Of a stretch of DNA of 64,000 nt, positions 33,483 through 41,344 are shown one piece after another. A program made the position numbers and the translations under genes. The DNA comes from Planctomycetota bacterium (lineage in GTDB: Bacteria; Planctomycetota; Phycisphaerae; UBA1845; PWPN01): the NCBI GenBank assembly GCA_029550525.1, contig JAKPHF010000048.1:186001-250000 (forward strand), given 5' to 3'. The notes beneath the pieces are model-generated. The model was not told where the DNA came from. It saw only the letters and a list, made by a program, of their open reading frames with translations, and did not search any database. Numbering within the stretch: the first letter of the stretch is position 1; each line of letters begins with the position of its first letter.

Positions 33483-34634
33483 ATGGACAAACCGACCGAA
33501 TCCGAAATCGCGCTGCAGACGGAACAAGCCGGCAAGCCTCCTCGAGAGTGGGCGTCGATCGTCGCCGTGGCCCTGACGGTGGCCCTGGTCGCAGTTGGGG
33601 TTCTAACGCTGGCGGGGATGATGGCGGGCATCGTTGCCGTCTGGCGTCCGGAGGACGGCCTGCGAGTGGTGACGCTGGTGGCGGGGTGGCTGCTGGCCGG
33701 CATCGTCGCGGCGGGGCTGTGTGCCGCGGCCGCACTTTTCATCCGCATGCATCTGCCGCTCGCGCACCAAGTGCGATCGATGAATCAGCATCTGGCCGCC
33801 CTGGCCCAGCAGGCGTTCACGTCGCCCCCGCCCGTCGAAAAGAACGAGCCGAATCCTGAGTTGATCGAACTGCGCAAGCTGCTGGCCGACGTGCGGGAAA
33901 TCCTGCTCTTGCCGGACGAGCAGCGAATGGCCCGCTTCCGCACGCTGATGCAGGTGGAACTGCGGCGGCGGTTGAACCTCGTGAATCAGTACGTGGATGC
34001 TCGCGAATTCCACCGGGCCCGCGAGGAACTGGCCTCGCTGAGCGACCGGTTCGGGATCAACGACGACATCCGCGCCGCGCAGGAACGGCTCGCGGCCGCC
34101 ACGCGCCTGGCCCTGCGCGAGGACATCGAGAGTGCTACCCGCCGCATCTCCGACCTCATGACCATGACTCGCTGGGAGCATGCCGAGCAGTATGCCCGCG
34201 AGTTGACGCAGAAGTATCCCGACGCGGTCGAACCGCGGCAACTGCTCGAGCGAGTGCGCGAGGAGCGCAAGCTGTTCGATCAACGGCATCGCCAGCGAAT
34301 GCACGACGAGATTCAGCAGTTCGTGAACCAGCGACGCTGGCGTGAGGCGGCCGGGGCGGCCGACATGTTTATCCAGACCTTCCCGACCGGACCCGACACC
34401 GACGCGCTGCGCCAGCAGCTCGACACGCTCAAGGCCAACGCGGAGATCGAAATCCGCCAGCAACTCGAGCGGCACATCAAGGAATACATCCAGCGGAAGG
34501 ATTATTGGGCCGCCCTCGAGTTGGCGCGTCGCATCATCGCCGAGTATCCCTTCAGCCCGCAGGCCAACGTCCTGCGAATGCAGTTACCGCGTCTGGAGGA
34601 ACTCGCTCGGCAACAGGGGCCTCAACCGATTTGA
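33483..34634 (+). CDS. Membrane-anchored TPR-like / coiled-coil protein
   Basis: 383 residues. Two hydrophobic segments (about 24-54 and 64-88) precede a long helical domain with TPR-like pairs such as YVDAREFHRAREELASLSDRF, WEHAEQYARELTQKYPD, WREAAGAADMFIQTFP and YWAALELARRIIAEYPF. Spacing of these repeats (about 50-65 residues) is irregular. The helical part is probably cytoplasmic or periplasmic and makes protein contacts. Function unknown. Confidence 0.68.
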   Translation: MDKPTESEIALQTEQAGKPPREWASIVAVALTVALVAVGVLTLAGMMAGIVAVWRPEDGLRVVTLVAGWLLAGIVAAGLCAAAALFIRMHLPLAHQVRSMNQHLAALAQQAFTSPPPVEKNEPNPELIELRKLLADVREILLLPDEQRMARFRTLMQVELRRRLNLVNQYVDAREFHRAREELASLSDRFGINDDIRAAQERLAAATRLALREDIESATRRISDLMTMTRWEHAEQYARELTQKYPDAVEPRQLLERVREERKLFDQRHRQRMHDEIQQFVNQRRWREAAGAADMFIQTFPTGPDTDALRQQLDTLKANAEIEIRQQLERHIKEYIQRKDYWAALELARRIIAEYPFSPQANVLRMQLPRLEELARQQGPQPI

Positions 34635-34810
34635 TCACCTCTTGAGTGCGGACAAAGCTTCCGCGGCGGACGCATACTCTGCGCGTCGCCAATGTAGTGA
34701 CTCTTTCGCGATCCGGAGGCAGGCGTTATCGCCAATCGTGCCGCCGTATGCTAGACTCCCCATTCTGCGCTTGTGCGAAGTCGCAGGCCGTGATTCAGCG
34801 GAGAATTCCA

Positions 34811-36607
34811 ATGCGCCAGATCATTTTTCTGCGTGCGGTGCTTGCTTGTCTGTGCTTGGTGGTGGTAAAGCCGGTGTTCGCCGGCACGTCGAACGAAAGC
34901 GGAAAGGCCGCGCCGGAATCCTACGCGGGCGTGGCTTGGCCGGCGATCGACGGTCTGGGCCGCACGCTGCCCGTCGACGGCGAGGTTAGCCCGCCGAAGC
35001 GCGACCGCTTCGTAGGCATCTTCTACTTTCTGTGGCTCAACGAGGTCCACAACAAGAGCCCGCATTACGAAGGTCCGTACGACGTCTCGAAGATTCTCGC
35101 CCGCGACCCCGACGCACTACAAAAGCCTGATTCGCCCCTGTGGGGGCCCATCGGCCGGTCGCACTACTGGGGCGAGCCGCTCTATGGATACTATCTCAGC
35201 ACGGACCCGTGGGTGTTGCGCCGGCACGCCTGGCTGTTGTCCGACGCAGGCATTGATACGCTCATCTTCGACACGACCAACGCGATCACCTATCGCGATG
35301 TGTACATGAAGCTATGCGAAGTCTTTCGCCAGGTTCGTCAGGACGGCGGACACACACCCCAGATATCCTTCATGGTCAACACGCAGGCCGGCAAGACCGC
35401 CGAGCAGATCTACAACGAGCTGTACAAACCGGGGCTCTTCCCGGAACTGTGGTTTCACTGGCAGGGCAAGCCGCTGATGATCTGCGATCCTGCCGAGGCC
35501 AGCCCCGAATTGAAGGAATTCTTCACGCTTCGCAAGGCGCACTGGCCGTTCCAACAGGTGAACACCCCGTACGCGTGGCATTGGGAGGCGGCCTATCCCC
35601 AGCATTACGGGTTCACCGACGATCCGGACCGGCCCGAGCAAGTGAACGTGTCGGTCGCCCAGAATCTGCGCGTCGCCGATGGCGCGGTCACCAACATGAG
35701 CAACGGCGACGCCCGCGGGCGCAGTTTCCACAACGGGAAGATGGACACGTCGACCGGTGCCGTCAACTACGGTCACAACGCGCAGGAACAGTGGGAACGG
35801 GCCATCGAGCTGGATCCGCCGTTCATCATGGTGACCGGTTGGAACGAGTGGATTGCCGGACGCTGGGGTCAGCCGGGCGGCCCCATCGTGTTCGTGGACC
35901 AGTTCAACCAGGAGTACAGCCGTGACATCGAGCCGGTCAAAGGGATGCACGGCGACAACTACTACTGGCAGATGGTGGCCAACATTCGCCGGTACAAGGG
36001 TGCAGCGCCGCTGCCGCGAGCATCGGCACCGCGGACGATCCGCATCGACGGAGATTTCTCGCAATGGCAGGACGTCGGCCCTGAGTTCCGGGATCACGTC
36101 GGCGAAACGCTCCCGCGCGATTTCGGCGGAGCAGGCGGTCTGCATTACACCAACCGCACAGGCCGCAACGACATCGTCGCGGCCAAGGTAGCCCGCGATG
36201 CAGATCACGTGTTCTTTCACGTGCGAACACGCGAACCCATTCGCATGGACGGCGATGCCAACGGCTTGTGGCTGCTCATCGACGCGGACCGGAATGCCCG
36301 CACGGGCTGGGAAGGTTACGAGTTCATCGTGAACCGGGAAGCGACCGGTGCAACCGATCGGGTCTGGTTGGAAAAGCACACCGGTAGCTGGGCCTGGCAG
36401 CGGGTCTGCGAAGTCGAACTGCGCGTGGCGGATCGCGAACTGCACCTGGCCATCCCCCGCAACAAGCTGGGGCTTGCTCAGGACGGCATCGTGCTCGACT
36501 TCAAATGGATGGATAACGTCCAGGAGCCGGGCAATCCGCTCGATGCGTACGTCAGTGGTGATGTCGCCCCCGAGGGTCGGTTCCGGTACCGCTATGTGGC
36601 TGATTAA
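34811..36607 (+). CDS. Exported GH99/GH71-like protein with CBM9-like C-terminus
   Basis: 598 residues. Signal peptide MRQIIFLRAVLACLCLVVVK. The catalytic-like part (about 40-400) shows VGIFYFLWL, GIDTLIFDTTNAITY, ELWFHWQGKPLMIC and VTGWNEWIAGRWGQPGG, which is the pattern of GH99/GH71-like TIM barrels acting on alpha-mannans or glucans. The last 150 residues (IDGDFSQWQDVGPEF, FHVRTREPI and LLIDADRNARTGWEGYEF) look like a CBM9-type beta-sandwich. ATG 34811 is chosen because the signal peptide starts there. It probably digests an external polysaccharide. Confidence 0.75.
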   Translation: MRQIIFLRAVLACLCLVVVKPVFAGTSNESGKAAPESYAGVAWPAIDGLGRTLPVDGEVSPPKRDRFVGIFYFLWLNEVHNKSPHYEGPYDVSKILARDPDALQKPDSPLWGPIGRSHYWGEPLYGYYLSTDPWVLRRHAWLLSDAGIDTLIFDTTNAITYRDVYMKLCEVFRQVRQDGGHTPQISFMVNTQAGKTAEQIYNELYKPGLFPELWFHWQGKPLMICDPAEASPELKEFFTLRKAHWPFQQVNTPYAWHWEAAYPQHYGFTDDPDRPEQVNVSVAQNLRVADGAVTNMSNGDARGRSFHNGKMDTSTGAVNYGHNAQEQWERAIELDPPFIMVTGWNEWIAGRWGQPGGPIVFVDQFNQEYSRDIEPVKGMHGDNYYWQMVANIRRYKGAAPLPRASAPRTIRIDGDFSQWQDVGPEFRDHVGETLPRDFGGAGGLHYTNRTGRNDIVAAKVARDADHVFFHVRTREPIRMDGDANGLWLLIDADRNARTGWEGYEFIVNREATGATDRVWLEKHTGSWAWQRVCEVELRVADRELHLAIPRNKLGLAQDGIVLDFKWMDNVQEPGNPLDAYVSGDVAPEGRFRYRYVAD

Positions 36608-36617
36608 TGCCTGAGGG

Positions 36618-36634
36618 GCGGGCATCTTGCCCGC
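36618..36634. repeat. 17-base dispersed palindrome, copy 3
   Basis: GCGGGCATCTTGCCCGC, eleven bases after the GH99-like stop codon, followed by a pyrimidine-rich tract. Identical to the copy at 11221. Confidence 0.8.
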
Positions 36635-36895
36635 CTCTCCTCCTCTTCTCCTCTTGCTTGATTCTCCCATCGCATCCTTCCGGTAGAGCGATGCGGAAGC
36701 GCCCCCCGTTCGTCTCTTCCGTCTTCTCGCAGGCTTGAACCCCATATTAGCCGGATACCTCGCGGTCGCGCACGGCCCGTAACATCCATCAGGAGTCAGG
36801 GCCGAGCGGGTGATCGGTATTTGACGGAAACCATCCGGATCACCGTGTGAACACTTTGGGCACCCGATCCGGGCATCGTTCAAGGAGAAGACAAA

Positions 36896-38104
36896 ATGGT
36901 AAGGCAAGTGGTGATTACGACGGCGACAGGACTGGCGTTGGCGTGGAGTGTCATCGCGGTCGCGCGAGAAACGGACCAGTCATCTTCAGGGCTGCAAGAT
37001 CAGCAGACCGGACAACAGCAACACCAGCCTCAACCCGGCCAACAAGACAAGCCGAGCGCGGAAGGCCAGGCAGGGGCGCAACAAGGACGGCTGAAACTCA
37101 AGAAGGCCGATCAGGTGATCGGCACGGAAGTCGTCAACTCGCAGGGTGAGAAACTCGGGCATATCCGGGAACTGGCCATCGACGGAAACACCGGCCAGGT
37201 CGCATATGCGGTCTTGGAGTTCGACGAGATCCTGAACATCCGGGACAAGCTCTTCGCAGTACCTTTCTCTGCCCTGAAGATCAAGGGCGAAGCCACGGGT
37301 CGAGCCGCCGAAACCGATCAGGCTGCCCGTGATCGTCTGCGGGCGGGCAAGCAAGACGAATCGTGGTTCACCACGGAAGAAGGCCAAGTCGGCGTGAAGC
37401 AATTCGTGCTCGACGTTCCCAAGGAGAAGTTGGAACAGGCACCGGGATTCGACCGCGACCGTTGGCCGGAGATGGCCGACCCGCAGTGGGGCAAGGAGGT
37501 CCACAGCTTCTATAACCAGAAACCCTACTGGGAATCGCAGGAACGCCAAGGCATGGGCCAGGGGCAGACCGGCCGCGATCGCGGCGTTGACGTCCGCACC
37601 GATGCCGGCACGAGCAATCAAGGTGTTCGCGTGCAAACCGAGGTCGATCGGGGCCGCGCGCCGGACGGCCAGGCCGGTGCGAATCGGCACGGGCAGCAGG
37701 CTCAAGGCAAGCGCATGATCCTCAAGGCCAAGGAACAGTTGATCGGCCACGAGATTTCCAACAACCAGGGCGAGAACATCGGCGAGCTCCACAACCTCCT
37801 GGTGGATCGCCCGTCAGGCAAGGTGGCGTTCGTGATCGTCGAGCTCGACGAGGTGGAAGGCGACAAGAACCTGGCCGCACTGCCCTGGAACCAAATCAAC
37901 TGGAAATGGGACGAGCAGAAGAAGGAAGGCTCCATCACGCTCAAGAGCGACGTGAATCAGCTCCAGCGTCACCTGTTCGCCGAGAACCAGTGGCCCGATC
38001 TGAGCAACCAACAGTACGCGTCGGCTCTGTATCGTCAGTTTGACGCCCGACCATTCTGGGAGACGCAGCAGGGAACGGAAGACGTGCTCGGCTTCCAGGA
38101 GTAG
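36896..38104 (+). CDS. Exported protein with tandem PRC-barrel domains
   Basis: 402 residues. Signal peptide (1-24), Gln-rich linker (30-65), PRC-barrel 1 (about 66-132), a first tail ending YNQKPYWESQ (206-215), a Gly/Arg linker (220-272), PRC-barrel 2 (about 273-340) and a second tail ending FDARPFWETQ (382-391). The two halves share Q-IG-E--N-QGE--G and a W-D/PYW/FWE-Q end, so they arose by duplication. PRC-barrels bind proteins or small ligands; an envelope stress or structural role is possible. CAAGGAG lies before ATG 36896. Confidence 0.82.
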   Translation: MVRQVVITTATGLALAWSVIAVARETDQSSSGLQDQQTGQQQHQPQPGQQDKPSAEGQAGAQQGRLKLKKADQVIGTEVVNSQGEKLGHIRELAIDGNTGQVAYAVLEFDEILNIRDKLFAVPFSALKIKGEATGRAAETDQAARDRLRAGKQDESWFTTEEGQVGVKQFVLDVPKEKLEQAPGFDRDRWPEMADPQWGKEVHSFYNQKPYWESQERQGMGQGQTGRDRGVDVRTDAGTSNQGVRVQTEVDRGRAPDGQAGANRHGQQAQGKRMILKAKEQLIGHEISNNQGENIGELHNLLVDRPSGKVAFVIVELDEVEGDKNLAALPWNQINWKWDEQKKEGSITLKSDVNQLQRHLFAENQWPDLSNQQYASALYRQFDARPFWETQQGTEDVLGFQE

Positions 38105-38139
38105 CAAGAATTCTCGCAAAATAGGCGCAATCACAGCAA

Positions 38140-38185
38140 GAAGGACCGGATGGGATCTTCCGAATCCATCCGGTCCTTCTCTTTC
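38140..38185 (+). terminator. Hairpin terminator after PRC-barrel gene
   Basis: Perfect 14-bp inverted repeat, GAAGGACCGGATGG (38140-38153) and CCATCCGGTCCTTC (38166-38179), with a 12-base loop and a following TCTCTTTC. It lies 35 bp after the PRC-barrel stop and 28 bp before the stop of the convergent gene, so it may serve both. Confidence 0.8.
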
Positions 38186-38207
38186 GCGCGACCGTCACCC
38201 GTCTTGC

Positions 38208-38507
38208 TTACCAACTGAACGAGAAACCGAAACCGCCGCGATGGTACGGATAATACGGCGGATCATAGAAGTAAGGCGGATACGAGTACGCGTAGCGCGG
38301 GGCTCGGTAGAAGTAGTATGGCCGGGCCGAGTAGTAGTAGGGACGCGGATAGTGGTAATAGCGCGGAACCACGTACCGCTGATACGCGTGCGGGTGATAG
38401 CCGTAATATCGAACTGGCCGTGCTTCGGCGGGCTGCGCCATCACGCCCGTGAACAGAGCCCCGGCCAACACCGCGCCGCACAATGTGAAACCTTTGCCGG
38501 TAGTCAT
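38208..38507 (-). CDS. Small exported Tyr/Pro-rich protein
   Basis: 99 residues. Signal peptide (1-29, ending AQPAEA) and a mature part in which about every third residue is Tyr, with Pro, Arg and His (RYYGYHPHAY, RPYYYSARPYY, YPPYFYDPPYYP). It ends GGFGFSFSW. No enzyme domain is possible in such a composition; it could be a surface, matrix or adhesive protein that becomes cross-linked through tyrosines. Convergent with the PRC-barrel gene. Confidence 0.7.
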   Translation of the reverse strand: MTTGKGFTLCGAVLAGALFTGVMAQPAEARPVRYYGYHPHAYQRYVVPRYYHYPRPYYYSARPYYFYRAPRYAYSYPPYFYDPPYYPYHRGGFGFSFSW

Positions 38508-38554
38508 CGCTCATCACTCCGGCGGCAGCTACGCGAGCATCCAGATTATAGGTG

Positions 38555-38584
38555 GGGGGCAGACGTACCGTCCGCCCCCTTTTT
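38555..38584 (+). terminator. Rho-independent terminator-like hairpin without an upstream plus-strand gene
   Basis: GGGGGCAGACG (38555-38565) pairs with CGTCCGCCCCC (38569-38579) with one mismatch and a three-base loop, followed by five T. The nearest plus-strand gene ends 450 bp earlier and has its own terminator. Confidence 0.55.
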
Positions 38585-38865
38585 GTGCTACAGGCATTCT
38601 GTCTGCCCGGTGCAGGTCAGAAGCGTACCACTTCTGCCCCATAAGGGGCAGCAGTCAATAGCCGGGCGGCATAAGCCCCCGGTCCACGGCCGGTACACAC
38701 AACCTTCTTCATTCGTTTTGCAAGAAGCCCCGATAGGGGCGACAGAAACATCCTGGCGGCAAACGCGATTCACGGCATCGCCGCGCCTGCTGGCCTATGC
38801 GTCGGATGGTTCGCCGATCCAGACCAAGACTGTCGCCCTGTTCGGGCCCACAAATCTCGTGATGT

Positions 38866-38886
38866 GTGCACGCTGGAAGCGTGCAC
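38866..38886. repeat. Perfect palindrome GTGCACGCT-GGA-AGCGTGCAC
   Basis: A 9-bp perfect stem with a three-base loop. Similar GCACGCTTCCAGCGTGC hairpins are dispersed in other bacterial genomes. Confidence 0.6.
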
Positions 38887-38925
38887 CACAAAGACGGAGA
38901 CGTAGGCGAGCAAGATGCCCGCTCG

Positions 38926-39828
38926 CTATCGGCGGGTCATTTCGAACAACTGCGCGGCCTGGGGGCCGAGGAAGCCCTGGAAGCGCACGCGGCGGCCCGA
39001 TTCGTCCGTGATTTCGCCCCGCTCGGCGAGTTCGTAGTACGCGTAGGCCCAACGCAGCGTCGTGGGCCGGCCGTCGTCGGCCAGCACGGGGCAATCGACG
39101 TCCACCGCCTGCGTGGCGGTCTGACGCAGCTTGCTGCCCCGCGCGCCCTCGATCTCGCGCTTCATGGGCACGCCAGCGCGAATGAGCGCATCGACGGTCG
39201 CTTCAATGTCCGGCCACTCGGGCACGCTCTGCTCGTTGATGTAGGCGGTGAAGTGATTGACGTTGTTGCCGTGAAGCAGCGTCCAGGCTGCGTACTGGCT
39301 GGCGGCGTTGATCTCGCGAATCAGGCTGGCCTTCGGCAGCGGCCAGGGCAACATGGTGAAGAACGTGACCAACTGATCGGCAAGCGCGTCGACTTGGGCG
39401 TCGGTCAAATCCTCGTTCACCTGTCGCAGCCCCTTGGCATCAAGATGATCCCGGGCATCGCTGATGGCTTCGCGAATTTTGTTCGCGACCTGTTCGGGCA
39501 GTTCATCCACCTCGAGCTGCGAGATGAAGATTTTCGGGGCCAGTGGGTCGGGATGTTGATAGTGGCGGGCCGACAGGTGCGTGTCAGGAAAAGCGTATTC
39601 GCCGGCCGGTCGATAGCCCAGGGAAAGAAAAACGCGCTCGATACCCGCGATTCCGGCGGGCTGCGACCCGGTGGGGGCCTTGAACGTGCGAAAGGCAATG
39701 TGATCGTTCACCACGAGGCCGCCGCGCGCTTCGACCAGTTCGGCGTATTTGCGGGCGTAGGTCACTCTCGATCGATAGATGTTCCACAAGCGTTCGAGCA
39801 ATGTTTTCAACACACGTTCTGCCGACAT
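38926..39828 (-). CDS. hglS: DUF1338 protein, probable 2-oxoadipate dioxygenase/decarboxylase
   Basis: 300 residues, typical of the short DUF1338 class. Conserved pieces include NDHIAFRTF near residue 41 (the His is a metal ligand), HLSARHYQHPDP, a LLHGNNVNHFTAYI segment (second His) and the C-terminal EYxE-like YAYYELAERGEI. HglS/YdcJ enzymes are non-heme iron proteins that convert 2-oxoadipate to D-2-hydroxyglutarate in lysine breakdown. It is the last gene of a minus-strand run with an aminotransferase and an ALDH7 dehydrogenase, which fits that pathway. The assignment is by family and context. Confidence 0.85.
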   Translation of the reverse strand: MSAERVLKTLLERLWNIYRSRVTYARKYAELVEARGGLVVNDHIAFRTFKAPTGSQPAGIAGIERVFLSLGYRPAGEYAFPDTHLSARHYQHPDPLAPKIFISQLEVDELPEQVANKIREAISDARDHLDAKGLRQVNEDLTDAQVDALADQLVTFFTMLPWPLPKASLIREINAASQYAAWTLLHGNNVNHFTAYINEQSVPEWPDIEATVDALIRAGVPMKREIEGARGSKLRQTATQAVDVDCPVLADDGRPTTLRWAYAYYELAERGEITDESGRRVRFQGFLGPQAAQLFEMTRR

Positions 39829-39884
39829 GAGTGTTCTCCGTAGTGCCGTGCTGCCACGACCATGAAGATGTGCGGATTCGGGCT

Positions 39885-39910
39885 CGCGCGACCGCCCGCG
39901 CGGTCGCGCG
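39885..39910. repeat. Perfect 10-bp hairpin inside the lysine operon
   Basis: CGCGCGACCG (39885-39894) and CGGTCGCGCG (39901-39910) with a six-base loop. It lies between the aminotransferase stop and the DUF1338 start and could stabilise or attenuate the message; there is no T-run. Confidence 0.6.
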
Positions 39911-39917
39911 TCATTGG

Positions 39918-41234
39918 TCAGGTTCGCTCGGACTCGGCGGCCGCAATGGCCTCCTCAAAGACGCGAAGACCGGTCTCCAACTCGCTGCGAGTGATGCACA
40001 ACGGCGGTGAGATGCGAATGGCGCTTTCGCCGCAGCCGAGTGTGGCCAGTCCGCGCTTGAACGCGGCTTCGACGATCCGGTCGCGGAGATCGGGCGCCGG
40101 TTGCCGCGTGGCACGGTCGCGCACGAAGTCCACGCCGATCATCAAACCCCGCCCGCGGATCTGGCCGATGCAGGCGTGAGCCTCGGCCATCTGATGCAGC
40201 CGGTCCATCGCTACCCGTCCCAGCCGAGCGGCGTTCTCCAGGTATTCTTCCTGTATCAGCTCCAACGTCGCTAGCGCGGCAGCACACGACACCGGATTGC
40301 CCCCGAACGTCGAGCCCTGCGAGCCGGGTGGCCACTGCATGACGTCGGCGCCGGCGATCACCGCACCGAGCGGCATACCGCTGGCGAGCCCCTTGGCCAA
40401 ACAGATGATGTCCGGCTCGACTCCCCAGTGCTCTACGGCAAACAGCCGGCCCGTGCGGCCCATCCCGCTTTGAATCTCGTCGGCCACCAGCAGGATGCCG
40501 TGCTTCGTGCACAGCTCGCGCAGACGCGGGAGAAAATCGTCCGGTGGAACGATGTAACCGCCTTCGCCGAGAATGGGCTCGACGAAGATAGCTGCCACCT
40601 CGTCGGGCGGTACCTCGCGCTTGAACAGCGTTTTTTCGATAGAATCCACGTCACCGTAATCGGCGTGGGCCACCATGGGCACGAGCGGGCCGAAGCGCTC
40701 CTTCTGTCGCACCTTGGACGCAGTGAGCGACAGGGCGCCCATGGAGCGGCCGTGAAACGCGCCGTAAAACGCGATGATCCACTTGCGGTGTGTGGAGTGG
40801 CGAGCCAGCTTCATCGACGCTTCGATCGCCTCGGTGCCGCTGTTGGTGAACAGCACGCGTTTGGCGCCGTTGCCGGGCGCCAGCGCAGCCAGCTTCTCAG
40901 CCAGCTCGATCATCGGCTCGTAGTAAAAGTCGCTGCCGCACATGTGGATGAGCTGCTGCGACTGTCGTTGAATGGCTTCAACCACGTGCGGGTGACAATG
41001 CCCGGTCGAGCACACCGCAATGCCGGCGGTGAAATCGAGAAACCGGTTGCCGTCGAGATCCTCGATCACGCAGCCCTGGGCCCGCCGGACAGCCAAGGGA
41101 TAGGGTCGAGTATTTGACGTCGACGTGACGCGATGATCGCGGGCGACTGCCGCTCGTACGTGGGGCCCCGGTGGAGGCACCGCGATGAACGGTGCCGGCT
41201 CCAGTGTCGTTTTGTCCGCGTATGCAACAGCCAT
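39918..41234 (-). CDS. PLP-dependent class III aminotransferase (lysine/aminoadipate pathway by context)
   Basis: 438 residues. Fold type I class III features: TNSGTEAIEASMKLAR (130-145), FYGAFHGRSMGALSLT, ADEIQSGMGRTG with the PLP Asp252, and the Schiff-base Lys281 in CLAKGLASGMP. The MCGSDFYYEPMIELAEKLA segment is like archaeal and deep-branching omega-aminotransferases. Between an ALDH7 gene and a DUF1338 gene it is most simply a lysine 6-aminotransferase or a 2-aminoadipate aminotransferase; 4-aminobutyrate-type activity remains possible. Confidence 0.85.
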   Translation of the reverse strand: MAVAYADKTTLEPAPFIAVPPPGPHVRAAVARDHRVTSTSNTRPYPLAVRRAQGCVIEDLDGNRFLDFTAGIAVCSTGHCHPHVVEAIQRQSQQLIHMCGSDFYYEPMIELAEKLAALAPGNGAKRVLFTNSGTEAIEASMKLARHSTHRKWIIAFYGAFHGRSMGALSLTASKVRQKERFGPLVPMVAHADYGDVDSIEKTLFKREVPPDEVAAIFVEPILGEGGYIVPPDDFLPRLRELCTKHGILLVADEIQSGMGRTGRLFAVEHWGVEPDIICLAKGLASGMPLGAVIAGADVMQWPPGSQGSTFGGNPVSCAAALATLELIQEEYLENAARLGRVAMDRLHQMAEAHACIGQIRGRGLMIGVDFVRDRATRQPAPDLRDRIVEAAFKRGLATLGCGESAIRISPPLCITRSELETGLRVFEEAIAAAESERT

Positions 41235-41344
41235 GCCTGCCCTCCTTTGTGAGCGTGCGTGAAGATGCGAACGTGGCGAAGTGCCGGCGCGTGAATACGT
41301 GACGCGTTCTCACGTGCTCATGGGCAGCACCTTCGCATATCCGT

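Larger units (their letters stand above)
38508..38925. other. 418-bp hairpin-rich intergenic region
   Basis: No complete gene. It contains a terminator-like hairpin (38555-38584), the hairpins CTGCCCC/GGGGCAG (38634-38651) and GCCCC/GGGGC (38727-38740), the perfect palindrome at 38866-38886 and a degenerate GCGAGCAAGATGCCCGC copy (38906-38926). A plus-frame stretch around 38790-38860 reads KTVALFGPTN, as in family 9 glycosyltransferases, and may be a gene remnant. Confidence 0.55.

Noticed and set aside
36212..36232. TTCTTTCACGTGCGAACA, similar to parS
   Set aside because: Several mismatches in the right half, and it lies inside the GH99-like gene; the two good parS sites are beside parB.
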